In this document: positions 1-12,533 of the stretch, piece by piece | Layout: each line of letters opens with the position of its first letter | Position numbering within the stretch: position 1 is the stretch's first letter | Assembly (NCBI GenBank): GCA_020226215.1 | Contig: CM035233.1 | Location: 35,052,027 to 35,116,026 of the forward strand | Source of the DNA: Sindora glabra | Taxonomy: Eukaryota; Streptophyta; Magnoliopsida; Fabales; Fabaceae | Direction of reading: 5' to 3' | DNA length: 64,000 bases | Notes under the pieces: model-generated | Databases searched by the model: none | What the model saw: the letters and a program-made list of their open reading frames with translations, nothing else | What the model was told of the DNA's origin: nothing | Position numbers and translations under genes: made by a program

Positions 1-1270
1 ATCAAAATCATGCAATCATTCCTTGATAAAAGTAACCATTATTCTCACAGTCTATAAAATAGATAATAAAGAAAGATTAAGGGCTCATTTACCACACTTT
101 GTTGGCCCTATTTAGAACACTCTATTGTTAATTGTAATTAAATGTTGTTAGTGAATGCAAGTAAGTGATCATGGTTTCCATAACTATTAAATAGCTTATT
201 TGATCCACGTGGACTTTTCTTTTTTTAAAAAAAAATAATTTCAAATATTTTGAAACAATTGTAACTTAAAATAATAATTACAAGTTTCAAAATCTCATAT
301 TTAATACATTTTTAATTTATACTAATAATTCAAGACTAAATAAATTATAATAAAAATTAATTAATTTTAAAATTATTAATTTAAAAATAATTTATTTAGT
401 TTAAATTAATTTAAAATATAAGGAATTGAGTTTGGAAGTAAATATTAAATTGGCCGGCTCAAAATTTTTTAAGATTTGTGTAAGTGTATTAGTTTCATTT
501 AAAGGTCGAAATATAAAAATATAAAAAAGAAAAAGGAATGCAAACTATTTGGTCTAGTGTGCATAGTCTATGAACTCAATGAACTAGATCACTTTGAGTC
601 CTACTTAAACATAATCACTTTTTACAAGTTTCAATTTTTCGGTTTGTATTTTTTTTTTAGACTTGCAAACTATTCATAAACATGAGTCTATTTCAGTAGC
701 TCCAATAGTTTCTAAATTGTACTAACTCGTGCTTCTTAATGTACTACAAATTTTGGTTTATGCATTGATAATAGGATTACATTTAATTATCCTATTTTTA
801 CATTTTATGCAATTTTATTTATTATGAGTTTATGAATACATCAATCTTTATTATAAGTCCCTTGCTAAAGTCTTTACTCCTCTTTTTGTACTTAACCTTG
901 ATAAGTAACAAAGATTTGCAATTCATTTACTTACCATTTATATTCTTTCTTTTATATTATTTCTTCTTTGGCATGAAAGGGTCAATTTTGTCTATTTTCA
1001 ATTGATTTAATTGGCACAATTTTTTATTACAAGCAACTTCAATTATAATATATTGTCTTATTTTCAATTAATAAAAAGAAATCAATTCTTGATATGGTAG
1101 AACCCACTCATATTAAAAATTATATTTTTTTAATTTTTGTTACATTAAAAACTAAAATTAACTTATTTTCATTAATTGAGAGTAAAAATATATGCTATAC
1201 CTAAAGTATAAAAAGATTACACACATATATCATTGTACCTTAGCAAAACTTTACATATTCTCCACTTTAT
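1..1270. other. AT-rich intergenic sequence, no gene seen
   Basis: Very AT-rich DNA with many stops in all frames and no coding or RNA signature that I can recognise. Short A/T homopolymers and TTAATTAA-like words dominate. Confidence 0.5.
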
Positions 1271-1274
1271 GATT

Positions 1275-1870
1275 ATAGGGATGGCAAAGTTCATAGGTAG
1301 GAATGACAATTATTTGTGTTCACATGTTAGGTTTTTGTTGTGTTAAATGATAGTAACAACTTAGATAAACTTAATTAGAACTTGACCTCAATAATAATTG
1401 TATAATATCAGGTTAATTTATTTATTAAACATGTTAAGATATGTTAACTCATTTAATAATTTTAATTAATAAAATTTATATTATAAATTTATTTATCAAA
1501 TTTAATTATTTATTATTTATCACTAAAATTATTCTTAATCATTAATCAAATATTTTATTGGGGTTTTATTATTACTTTATTACAACATCAATTTTATCTT
1601 TTCAATATCTATAATAATTTATAAATTATTTATTAATTATTTCATAAATAATATTTTTAAAATTTTAATATAAATTCTTAAATAAGTTAATGTATTAACT
1701 CATCTAATTTTGAATCAATCTTAACTCGACTAATTTATTATTTATGTTATATAAGTTGATTTGTTATAATTTGAATTTGTATAAATTTAATTTGAACCTG
1801 TATAAAATTACTTGTATTCATGTTAGATTATTACATTGTATCAAAAATTACCACTCAATTCTCTTACACG
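1275..1870. mobile_element. Decayed MITE-like element (possibly hAT-type)
   Basis: The left end (about 1280-1350) reads GGGATGGCAAAG then GACAATTATTTGTGTTCACATG. The reverse complement of the right end (about 1800-1865) reads GGTAATTTTTGATACAATG then TAATCTAACATGAATAC. The two ends therefore form an imperfect terminal inverted repeat around a non-coding AT-rich core of roughly 600 bp. The pattern resembles non-autonomous hAT-like MITEs of the kind with GACAC-rich ends, here strongly decayed towards A and T. No target duplication could be fixed, so the edges are approximate. Confidence 0.4.
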
Positions 1871-2149
1871 AGCATGAACATATAAGATAAAATTAACAAA
1901 ATTTAATCTTAAAATTATAAAATATTAATAAAATAGTTCATGAATTATATAAAATTATAATTTTATCTTCGAATAAAAATTGTATATGTAATTTCATCCA
2001 TTCATATAATAATTTAAAATAAAATTATTTATATAAAAAAATAAAATTATTTCTATGAATCATTATTTAAAAATAAAATTATAATTTTATATAATACTTG
2101 TACAATATTACTAACACATCATAACTTCAATGAAGTTGTATATTTTGTC

Positions 2150-2345
2150 AATATGAGGTGGGATTGGCTTCCCCGTGTGCGTGTACATGCACTCGGGTGC
2201 TCGGCTTTGTCGGCAAGGTACAATCTGGGGTTCTCAGCTTTGTCGGTAAGGTTCTACCCTGAAGCGAGAATTCCATGAACCCCAAGTACGAACTCAGCAA
2301 ATGCCTGACCAATAGCCAGCCGATGACAACAAGCAACCTAGATTT
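2150..2345. repeat. Short GC-richer island with a 20-bp imperfect direct repeat
   Basis: An island of near-normal GC content sits in an otherwise very AT-rich stretch. The words CTCGGCTTTGTCGGCAAGGT (about 2200) and CTCAGCTTTGTCGGTAAGGT (about 2234) are an imperfect direct repeat about 34 bp apart. The minus strand has a 62-codon open frame, but it matches no family I know and I do not call it a gene. Confidence 0.45.
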
Positions 2346-2544
2346 TACTTACATTTTCCACCAGCCTCAAACTGACACGTGTACTCATGAAATGGACATA
2401 TAAGAGCCAATTGTAAGAAGCATTTTTTAATGAAGCAAATGAGCTGGTTCCTCACTGTTCCCCACCGCCACCGAACGAATTGTGATGAATAAAAATTCCG
2501 GAATTTTGGCATTGACTTCATGTGAGAGATTGCTTTTGTGAATA

Positions 2545-2905
2545 TTCAAACTTGGGGTCGGGGAGGTTTGACAGTGATTAATTAACAACATAATCATTTT
2601 TAATTTATTATCTAACACCCTTCATCCCTCAAACGTTATGTTAGAAGATATTTAACTATTTATTTATTATTTTAATAAATTAAAATTATACTTATAATCG
2701 TTTTCCATTCTTTCGAATATTGTATTTGTTGTCTTAACAAATATTGAACCATTTTACTTATGAATTGATTTTTGGAGAAGAATATATTAATAAGTTACGT
2801 TTTAATATATTACTTCAATTATTTGTAAGTTGGAAAAGGGTTGGGGACATTTGATAGTGATCAGTTAACAATACATCAATTTTTAACTTATTATTTCAAA
2901 TATTT
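2545..2905. repeat. Pair of diverged ~70-bp direct repeats
   Basis: The segment at about 2550-2618 (GGTTTGACAGTGATTAATTA and onward) recurs at about 2840-2902 (CATTTGATAGTGATCAGTTA and onward). Both continue with the same order of words: AACAA, then TCA, then TTTTTAA, then TTATTAT. The copies lie about 285 bp apart. They could be subterminal parts of one old element or a local duplication. Confidence 0.45.
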
Positions 2906-3159
2906 TAATTGAATTGGTTGCTTTTTGGTCATATTATATACTCTTTGGGTTGAAACTTCTGTCTTATTATTTATCATCGATAATTGCAGATTGTTTCAAC
3001 AACCCTTGAGATATGAATTATCTATTTTATTATTTCATATATTCATTATTATGCGTTCAATGATTCCACAATTGAAACGGTGTATTGGTATAATTGCGAA
3101 TATATGTGAGGATCCAGGCATACTAAGAAGTCACTGTTTAAACGATAGTTTATGAGCAG

Positions 3160-4985
3160 ATTACGCCAACTACTCCTAATATTTGAATTTTTTTTTTGAA
3201 TTCCTAATATTTGATTTAATTGCATTCAACACCTCTTTATTTTTTAAAATTATATATTTTTACATCTTCTAAATTACGTCCGTTATTATAGATGCAACAG
3301 TGGTAACCTTTTAATTATAATTCTTTCTTTAATATTATTCTTCATGACTAAAGGATTATATTGACTATTAGCCTCTAAAAATATTTTGCATATTAATTTA
3401 TTAAAAAATAAATTATAATTTAATAAATTTTATAGGATAACTTATATTGATACCTTATAACTTATCATTTTCTTTTCTAAATTATCATTTTTATTTTAAT
3501 TATTTGATAATACATTCCCTTGATTATATTTTTATTTTAAGCTATAAATAAATATAAATAAATATGTAATATAATAAAATATAATTAATTATATTTTTAT
3601 TTTAAACAAAAATAAATAATAAAATTGATAATTATTTTTATTTTATTATGCAAAATTAGAGATAAACATTATAGTTAAAACATTTAAAAATTCCACCATC
3701 TTTATGTCTTAAGTTCAATCTCAATTTATAGAAATGCTATTTAATGTGTATGGTCTAATACTTCAACAGAAAAACTTTAGTATCATATTAAACATTTATG
3801 TCATGTACCGTGACATAGAATAAAAAAATTTATTTAATAGATATTATGGAATAATTATTGTACTAAATGATAAAATCTTTATTTCATAACAAAAGTGATG
3901 AATTGATTTATAGAATGAATTTTTTACACTTTTATATAATCATATCAAAATTGATTTAAATTTCACTCCCAAAAATCATATTATAAAAAATAAAATGAGC
4001 TGCACGCATTACAAAAAAAATTAATCATGTGAAAGTTTGATTTCATGACATTTTAATAATATAAAATAAAGCTTTTCTTGAACCAAATTGAAGCAAAAAG
4101 GCAATTAGGTAGGAAAATGTGTTTTTCCCCTGTTTTCCCGTTACATGACAAGAGGCGTCAAGATAATAGAATTGCAACATGTATAAAAAAAAAATAAGTG
4201 AAAGGAAAAGAATTGCCACATGTTTTGAGCTGATGGAAACTAAATTCATAATAAATTTGCCTTCTCCCTTCATCTTGCTACCCCATCTCCATCTCCATAT
4301 ATTATACTTTTTTAATAATAATAATAATTCAAGTTGTATAAAAGAAGTCCTCTTGTCACAAAAAATAAAAAATAAAAAATCATCTATAGCGAGTAAGTCA
4401 TAACATATCACATCACCACATGTAATGGTTGGGAATCTTATTCAGTCTACTAACTAATCATATGCCACTAATTTCATCATGATTCCTAAAAAATAGATAA
4501 AAATAAAAAAGTTTACTCATATTTCCTACTATTTTGAATATGAATTTAATCATTTATATATATTTGATGGACTCCCAGTAAATAAATTTATTAAAAATAT
4601 TATTTTAATTTAAATTGTTAAATATATATATAATAATTCAAAATCGAAGTTAGAATTTAAAATAAAAAAATATTTTCCACCAATACCATATGTTATTCGT
4701 ATCAAAAACAATTATTTAGATAATTTCTTGAGCACAAAAACTTTATTAAAAATGTCTATCAACCTCCGATCACAATATTTATCATTACTAGATTTTTTTA
4801 ATTATAAATATTTATTTTTATTAATATTTTATAAATTGAGAGTAATTTATTTTATTATCATAGAAAGGGTTGAATCACTAGTAACACATTAAAATGTCTG
4901 TGATAAAATTTAAAATATAAAAGAAAATAAATTCTTAACAAGTATTTCATGCCACTTAAATCAAATAATTTCGAAAGTCATTTTA
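3160..4985. other. AT-rich intergenic sequence upstream of the first COBRA-like gene
   Basis: No gene is recognisable. The part at about 3400-3640 shares the words AAATAAATATGTAATAT and AAAATATAATTAATTA with 14800-14930, which suggests a dispersed AT-rich repeat family. The open frames on both strands at 4043-4411 lie over low-complexity T/A-rich DNA and have no family signature. Confidence 0.45.
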
Positions 4986-4997
4986 ACATTGAAAGAA

Positions 4998-5010
4998 GGG
5001 GGGGGGGGGG
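4998..5010 (+). repeat. Poly-G tract (13 G) upstream of COBRA-like gene
   Basis: An uninterrupted run of 13 G sits about 310 bp upstream of the proposed start codon of the first COBRA-like gene. It is a length-variable homopolymer and could form G-rich secondary structure near the promoter. Confidence 0.85.
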
Positions 5011-5159
5011 AAGAAATGTTGTTCTTTTTTTATTTATTTCAGAAATTAAAAGTTAAGGCCCGAAATTTCTTGAAGCTAAATTGTTTACTCTTTACAATGG
5101 AATTTGCTATAGTCAAAGCTGCACATGACCTGGAGTGTTTCTTTAATTCACCAGCCAAC

Positions 5160-5322
5160 TGTGACAAAAACAGTCAGCTTCAGCCGCGTTTTTCCACTCA
5201 GTCTCCTTTTTGTGTCTGCTCTTCCCTGCTTTTTCTTTTCAGTCTTCTTTGCCACAGATCTTAAACTGATCAGGCAAGAAACTGAAGAGCACCAGAATCC
5301 GATAGGACTTTCTCTGCAAGAA
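5160..5322 (+). promoter_or_regulatory. Pyrimidine-rich proximal promoter / 5' UTR of COB-type gene
   Basis: The 160 bp before the start codon are rich in C and T (CAGTCTCC, TTTTTGTGTCTGC, TTTTTCTTTTCAGTC). This is typical of plant Y-patch and 5' UTR sequence and contrasts with the A/T-rich DNA further upstream. I cannot place a TATA box or a transcription start with confidence. An in-frame ATG at 5125 exists but would put 66 residues before a good signal peptide, so this stretch is read as untranslated. Confidence 0.35.
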
Positions 5323-8300
5323 ATGGGTTTCGCTCTCAAACCAATTTCTGGCATTTTGTTCTTGTTTCTACTGTTATGTACTTGCTTCACTTCAACAGGT
5401 TTGTGAATTATTCTGAATATTTTTTTATCACAAATTTCAAATTCGAATTGGTTCTTGTGTTTGTGTTAATGGGTTGTCCCATTTTCTCTGTCTCCTTGAA
5501 TGTTTCCATTTTTGTGGGGTGCGTGGACCTTACGGTTGGTGTGTTGGTATGAATATTGGAGAAATTTGACAAGGTTTTTCTGTTTATATTTGACAAGAGA
5601 AAGAGGTAATTTCTGTAAATGAATAAAATTTTATAAACTTAGAAGATTTTGATTGCTTTCGATATTGACGCCAATGGCGTTTGTAATAAAATACAGTGTT
5701 TAGCTTCTCCTTTTTTCCAGTCTTTCCGTATAGTGAACGATGATATACATGAGTTTCATATCTGATTTTCATTAATGGTTATCCAAGATTAAATTTTTCT
5801 CCAATCAAATGAAATCGTTGGAGGAGGATTGATCAAGAGTCTTTGATTTTTTTTTTTTCCCGTATTCAAATGAAAAAGGAGAGCGCGTTCAAATTTATAT
5901 GATTACACTAGCGATAGCGAAGATTTGTGCTTCTTGATTCCTAAGTCCTGCAATTGGGGATATGAGTAATGGGTTGTCAGAGATAGTGACAAGTTGACTA
6001 GGAAATTAAATAATTTATATATGAAGGTCTTTCCTCAGCTTCTACATCCTGTCCAGTTCTTCATCTTTAGTGCATGATGCGATTATATTTGGATTGAAGG
6101 GGGCTATATGATATCCTGGATCACAAGGAAGGCATAATCATACTATAGTTCAGATTGCTTGGAACAAAGAATACGTAGAAAATAATACTTTTGTATACCA
6201 GTTATTGACTTGTAAAATACACTTTCCTTTTATTTGATTCCTTCGTTACTACTTAAGGAAGTGTGAAATTTGTATCTCATAATCTTTGTTGTGATCTTGC
6301 GTATATTTTACTTTGTCAGTGTACGCATGTCATAGGAAGAATTAAAGCTTTATAGATTGTCTTTTGTTTTTTTGTTTGTTTTGTTAATGTCTTTTTTGAT
6401 TACTTTAATCTTTTTCTGGTTGCTTATCTTTCAGAAGCTTATGATCCACTTGATCCAAATGGAAACATCACAATCAAATGGGATATCATAAGCTGGACTC
6501 CTGATGGTTATGTTGTGAGTACATTCTTTGGAAATGTCATCAATTAATGGTTTCAGTTATTTAGAGCATCAAGTCATTGACTTTGGGACAAAGATATTAT
6601 ATCGTCCTCTCATTTTTCATTTTCTAAGGCCTAACATGCTTATCTGATACTGGATTGATATCTTAAAATGCTGTTCTTTCACAGTCTATTTTTTCTTATC
6701 CATAAGAGATCATTGTACAATGTTCTGAACTTAATTGTTTAGTCCCTTTTTATTTAAAAAAAAATTGACAAGGATATGTATGGTTGTGAATTTTGAGGAT
6801 TATATCTAAGGATCCACCATCTGGCTAGTTTAAATTGTGGGTACATCAATTTCAAGTTGATTTAATTCTTTCTATTTTTGTTCCACTAATTACGTAAATG
6901 TCTAAAAAACCTCCAAATGGACAGGCTGTAGTTACCATGAATAACTTCCAGCAATATCGCCATATCCCAGCACCAGGGTGGACGCTTGGGTGGACTTGGG
7001 CAAAGAAGGAGGTAATATGGACCATGATGGGAGGCCAGACCACTGACCAAGGAGATTGTTCAAAGTTCAAGGGGAACGTCCCACATTGCTGTAAAAAGAA
7101 CCCAACAGTTGTAGATTTACTGCCGGGAACACCTTACAATCAGCAAATTGCAAATTGCTGCAAAGGGGGGGTACTCAGCTCATGGGCACAGGATCCAGTC
7201 AATGCAGTTGGCTCATTTCAGGTAAGTGTTGGTAGGGCTGGTACCACCAACAAAACCGTCAGAGTGCCTAAAAACTTCACTCTCCAAGCACCAGGACCAG
7301 GTTATACCTGTGGACCGGCAAAAATTGTGAGACCCACTAAATTCTTGACAGCAGACAAAAGGAGAGTGACCCAAGCACTTAGTAAGTTTATGGCCTTTAA
7401 TGTTCATTTTTTAAGTTTTCAACATAATATCTTGAATGTAGTCTTTCCTGTCTCCCTTTGGCCAAATGGCATCCATAAGCCGTCGGTTTCTTTGTTGATG
7501 ACAAAATGTGGTGCTGTTCTATACTTGACTATGTGATTAAATTTGAAAAATAAGAAATTCTGATTCTTTTGAGTTCCTGTTAAAAATATGCAACAATTTT
7601 GCTTTAAGGTTTTGGGTTGTTGGCTGCATTTAACAGTATACTGGTTTATTGCAGTGACATGGAATGTGACATGCACATATTCACAATTTCTAGCTCAAAA
7701 GACTCCTACTTGCTGTGTGTCTCTCTCATCTTTCTATAATGACACTATTGTACCCTGCCCAACGTGTGCATGTGGTTGCCAGGGCAACTCCTCTCAAACA
7801 GGGAACTGTGTGGAGTAAGTTTTATTGTTCAGAGTGGTGTCATTGTTTTTAAATGATTTCAGAAGTTATGTACTCACACGTCCCTTTTTTCTGTGTGGTT
7901 ACAGGGCAGATTCACCCTATTTGCAGTCAGTGGTTTCTGGCAGTGGAAAGAATAACTTAACGCCTTTGGTTCAATGTACGAGTCATATGTGCCCAATCCG
8001 AGTTCACTGGCATGTTAAAGTTAATTACAAGGAGTACTGGCGCGTGAAGGTGACCATTACTAATTTCAATTATAGGATGAATTATTCGGACTGGAACTTA
8101 GTTGTTCAACATCCGAACTTTGACAATCTGACCCAGCTTTTCAGTTTCAACTACAAGCCATTAACTCCTTATGGCACCATAAGTAAGTGAGATCATTACC
8201 TGTCAAGACTATTGTTTCTTGGAATTTTTACTGCCGTCTTCCAAACAGTAACTACTGATGGTTCTAATAATTTAATTGAATTAATTAACAGATTTATACC

Positions 8301-8787
8301 AGGTCCTATTGTTGTTGCATTTCTTGAAAACTTAAGGAAGATTAACAATTTATTAATTTTGTGGAGTAGCAAGTCAATTAATGTTGTTCTAGAATTTCTT
8401 GTCACTGCTGCTGCATGTGCAGAAACGAGTACTTCTCAACTTTCCTTTTCATCACAAAAAGGTATAGTTGTCACTAACTCAAGTTGGATTTCTGCAGATG
8501 ATACAGGAATGTTATGGGGAATTAAGTACTACAATGACTTTCTTAATCAAGCTGGCCCTTTTGGTAATGTACAGTCAGAGCTACTCTTTCAGAAGGATAA
8601 GTCGACTTTTACTTTCGAGAAGGGTTGGGCTTTTCCTCGGAGGATCTATTTCAACGGTGACAATTGTGTGATGCCACCACCAGATGCTTATCCGTGGTTG
8701 CCCAACGCTGGCTCCCGCAAAGAGGGTTCCCGACTCTTTGTAGTGATGGCTTCTTTTTGGGCCTTGATACTTTTTGCTTATGCTTAA
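5323..8787 (+). CDS. COBRA-like GPI-anchored protein, COB/COBL1/COBL2 type
   Basis: Six exons: 5323-5398, 6435-6514, 6925-7381, 7655-7814, 7905-8182 and 8498-8787. All junctions are GT/AG and phases close exactly, giving 446 aa. Residues 1-26 form a signal peptide with a leucine/phenylalanine-rich core, and the mature chain starts near YDPLDPNGN. The COBRA domain follows, with the hallmark CCVS motif at residues 224-227, a cysteine-rich CPTCACGC stretch after it and about ten N-glycosylation sequons. The C-terminus has a small-residue site (PNAGS) and a hydrophobic tail, as expected for a GPI anchor. COBRA proteins act at the outer plasma membrane and wall to orient cellulose deposition. The segments SPYLQSVVSG and CTSHMCPIRVHWHVKVNYKEYW fit the COB/COBL1/2 clade better than COBL4. 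The start was chosen for the signal peptide; the in-frame ATG at 5125 would mask it. Intron 1 is long (1036 bp). Confidence 0.93.
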
Positions 8788-9070
8788 AGCTAATAGCTGT
8801 TGATGCACTCAACTTCATTGAAACTTCTCATTCGGATCAGTTTTGATTCAAATTGAGGGTATGGATTTGAAATTTGATGCAAACTGGAGATGAAATCCGG
8901 TGGCAAAACATGGTTAGCCTGCTGTCCTAGGATCAGTTACACTTCCATTGTATGGGTGGTTGAATTTGCTACTGTGTTGTTATGCCGCCTGTTGTAATTT
9001 AATGATCTGTGTAGTGTTTTTGGATCCATACTGTAATTGAAATGTAATTAAAATAATATACAGAGGAACA
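8788..9070 (+). terminator. Probable 3' UTR and poly(A) region of COB-type gene
   Basis: The sequence after the TAA at 8785-8787 stays at normal base composition to about 9060. TTGTAATTTAATG near 8992 and AATGTAATTAAAATAATATA near 9041-9060 look like plant far-upstream and near-upstream polyadenylation elements. This is inferred from composition only. Confidence 0.35.
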
Positions 9071-9954
9071 TATATAACACGGAATGATAGACATTGATCA
9101 TTTTAAGGATTTTCAGTTTGAAAATTTTATTTATGGCATGTCACTTGTATAACTTGATTAAAAGTTATGGTGATATAGTAGTGAAAGAATATAACTTCTG
9201 AAATATCAAATGTTATTTTTTAACTACATTCTTTATAGTTAAGATCCAACAAATGGAACATTACCGGTTCTTAACGTTATATTTGAATATGTTTCCTTTA
9301 AAACGAGTGGATCCTGTTCTTGTTCACTTGTCAGCTCCTGTCCTAAAAGGCTGTCTGATTAGAGTATTGCCATTTTGACGATTCTTTTCCACGGGAAATG
9401 TCATTTTCGTGGTTTTTTTCTCTTTTCTTTTTCTTTTTTGTCCCATGTGGAGTGGAGGTATAAATGGTTTCTATGTAATCCTAAAAAATTATCTATAGAA
9501 ACAAAATTAAAAATGAGATAACAGTCTATTTATTTCATTAAAAAATATTTTTCACATGAATTTAATGTAGAGAACAATTTTCATTTTAAATTAGTTGATG
9601 TTGATTTCTGCTACATTTTATACATTTAATATTAAACAAAAATTGTCTTTTATTCTTTTTGTCATATTGTAACTATAAATACATATAAAATGAGATTATT
9701 TTTACCGAAAATATTTTCCATCCAAACAAATGGCGTTAAAGTATTCATTCATTATTGCATTTTACAAATAAAATCTTTGTTGCAAGTTATACTCAGCATG
9801 TCTCTAATGCTTATATATCGCAAAATACAAATGCATGAGTATCTGAAGTATGAGTATTTGAGTCTATGGCTGTTGTATAATTTTTCTGTATCTAGGCATC
9901 CTTTAGCTTCAAAATTTTCAGAAACCAACTCCAATTGTCTATGTATCTTCAAAC
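9071..9954. other. Convergent intergenic spacer between the two COBRA-like genes
   Basis: About 0.9 kb of AT-rich DNA separates the two facing 3' ends (1167 bp from stop to stop). The part next to 9955 (about 9870-9954) is less AT-rich and is probably the 3' UTR of the minus-strand gene. No further gene is seen. Confidence 0.5.
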
Positions 9955-12533
9955 TCACCGCACCACTAACAAGAAGATCATTGAGAAGATGAATGCTGGG
10001 AATGTGAATAGGTTCGCACAGGCTGAATTAGGGAGAAATGGGTATGTATCAGGTGGTGGCATCATGCATTCATCTCCGTTGAAATAGACTTTGCGCGGAA
10101 ATGCCCATCCCTGCTTGAAGGTGAAAGTATCCTTGTCCTTCTGGAGAAGCACCTCTGACTGAAGATTCCCGGTCGCCCCGGCTTCCATTAATAGATCATT
10201 ATAGTACTTCATTCCATAGAACATACCAGTATCATCTGCATAAACATGAACAGAAAAAGGAGTCAGTTTTGAAGTCATAAAGTTATAGACCTCTTTGAAA
10301 ATATTATGTTTTCTGGGACTTACTTATGGACCCATATGGCACAAGAGGCTTGTAATTAAAGCTAAAAACTTGGGTGATATTGTTAAGATTTGGATGCTGA
10401 ACAGCCAGAGTCCACATGGAGTAATTCATTCTGTAGTTGAAATTTGTAATGGCAATTTTGACCCTCCAATAATCCTTATAATTAAGCTTCACATGCCAAT
10501 GTACCCTGATAGGGCACATATGATGAGTACATTGAAGCAATGGCTCATTGTCTTTCTTTGGAGTGTGAACCCCGACCATACTGAGAATTTTGGAGTCACT
10601 CCTGCAAATCATATCATAAATGTGAGTAAGTTCTGGTAAATTTTCTTCTTCTTCTTCTTCTTCTTCTTTTGTTTTTTTTCTTTTTCACTTGTTACATATT
10701 GGCTGAAGGAAGAGAAAATTTTAGACATACTTTACACAATTCTTCTTGTTCTGGCAACCACAGGCACAAGAGGGACAAGGACTAATGGTCTCATTGTAGA
10801 AGGATGATAAGGAGACACAACAACTGGGGTTTTTTCTTGCCATGAACTGTGAGTAGGTGCACGTTACGTTCCATGTCACTGCATAACATACGAGAAATGT
10901 TAGACAATATAATAAAACCACTTTTTCCCTCCCTTTAAAAGTGCAAGATTGAAATAAAATTGACATTTGACATGGTATGAGAGCCTTATCAACTAAGAGG
11001 TAAAGACTTGTATCCTTTCCATCCTATAAGCTGAAAGCGCTTTCATATCCAAAGCGTGTTGGAGACATAATATTAAAATATTTCCAAATATTCTCTTAAT
11101 AGTTTTAATTTTTGGAATCTATTGACAATTAACATGGTGTTTATTCAAGCAAAATATCCAATAGTTCAAATCCTGTTACCGTCTCATTCTCTTAATTAAA
11201 ATCAACACATTTGCACTAGGTAAAAATGATCATGTGTCATGTCCACACCTCAAGCTTTCAGGACTCTTGCTCGGGAGGGCGTGTTAGACATATTTATAGC
11301 TCTCTCCCACAAACGTAAAGCAGATAAGAGCAACGGACATTAAACAACCGAGACAACGTAGTTCAGATTATATATCATACAATTGTAGCAAGTTTTAACA
11401 TGAAGTTTGGTTCAAGCTAATTTAAGTATACGGATACAGAAAACTTGCATTACAGAACTTACTTAGTGCTTGAGTCTTACGACGCTTGTCAGGTGTAAGG
11501 AAGTTGGTGGAAGGAACAATCTTGGCAGGGCCACAAGTATAGCCTGGTCCTGGGGCCAAGAGAGTGAAATTCTTGGGAAGTTTAACTGTCTTGTTTGAAG
11601 TTCCTGCCTGGCCAACACTTAACTGGAACGATGATACGGCTGCTGAAGGATCTTGGCCCCAAGCAGCAACAACACCACCTTTACAGCAATTTTGGAATTG
11701 CTGGTTGTAAGGAACACCAGGAAGCAAGTCCACAACTGTGGGAATCTTCTTGCAGCAGTGAGGCACATTGCCTTTGAACTTAGAGCAATCTCCTTGCTCA
11801 GTTGTTTGAGCTCCTACCATAGACCATATGACTTCTTTCTTTGCCCATGTCCATCCTAAGGTCCATCCAGGGTTCATGATATGCCGATACATTTGGAAAT
11901 TGTTGAGTGTCACAACTGCCTGAAAATTATGCAGCAGGAAGAGAAAGTTAATTTTTACAAGACTGCAGAATTTGGACTAGGATGTAAAACTCAAATATTT
12001 TAAAAGATTGCTTTTCAAAGCAAATCCTTTGATTCCATACTAGCCACGTTAAATGCAGTCCTAGGATCCTAAGTTTAACACAAAGGGCATTCAGGCCTGC
12101 CAACAGTATATAAGCTCGATGCTTCCAGGCATATTTATTAAGAATCACATGGTTTACCCACTATTTTTTATTTTTACAAATCTTTGGCTAGCTATATTGA
12201 AATTTTATTTAATCTATCTGGATCTTACAATTTCTTGGAGTTTAATGTGGCCTAGTGAAGAAAACTGCTACTTGTGATGATAAGTGGTATACTATTAATG
12301 CAGTTTATACTTACCACATAGCCATCTGGGGTCCAAGACATGACATCCCATTTTATTGTAACGTTCCCATTTGGATCCAAAGGATCATATGCAGCTACAA
12401 CCACAAAAAGAGACATTCACAAATCAGCTCAATGCACACACTTATTCACAAACTCAGCAAATATGCTAACTCTCATCTCACCTGCATAAGAGAACAGCAC
12501 AAGAAGACAGAAAGCTGAAGTAACAATCCTCAT
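9955..12533 (-). CDS. COBL4: COBRA-like protein 4 (COBL4/IRX6-type), GPI-anchored
   Basis: Minus-strand exons: 12533-12482, 12394-12315, 11919-11463, 10878-10731, 10601-10324 and 10235-9955. All have GT/AG borders and close to 431 aa, which is the length I recall for Arabidopsis COBL4. An in-frame TAG 12 bases upstream of the ATG fixes the start. Residues 1-18 form a signal peptide, the CCVS motif lies at 216-219 with a CPSCACGC segment after it, and about eight N-glycosylation sequons are present. The tail (PNSACANLF plus a hydrophobic end) suits a GPI signal. CTHHMCPIRVHWHVKLNYKDYW, GMFYGMKYYNDLLMEAG and FKQGWAFPRKVYFNGDE are typical of the COBL4/rice BC1 clade, which is needed for cellulose in secondary walls of xylem and fibres. 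It faces the plus-strand COB-type gene and shares its exon plan, so the two arose by inverted tandem duplication. Assignment to the clade is by remembered motifs. Confidence 0.93.
10643..10669. repeat. (TTC)n microsatellite in COBL4-type intron 4
   Basis: About nine TTC units lie inside intron 4 (10602-10730). Read on the gene strand they are GAA repeats. Confidence 0.85.

Noticed and set aside
4043..4411. 122-codon minus-strand open frame
   Set aside because: Low-complexity T-rich sequence overlapped by an open frame on the other strand; no family signature.
5125..5322. N-terminal extension of the COB-type protein from the ATG at 5125
   Set aside because: It is in frame but would place 66 residues before a strong signal peptide, and the region looks like 5' UTR.
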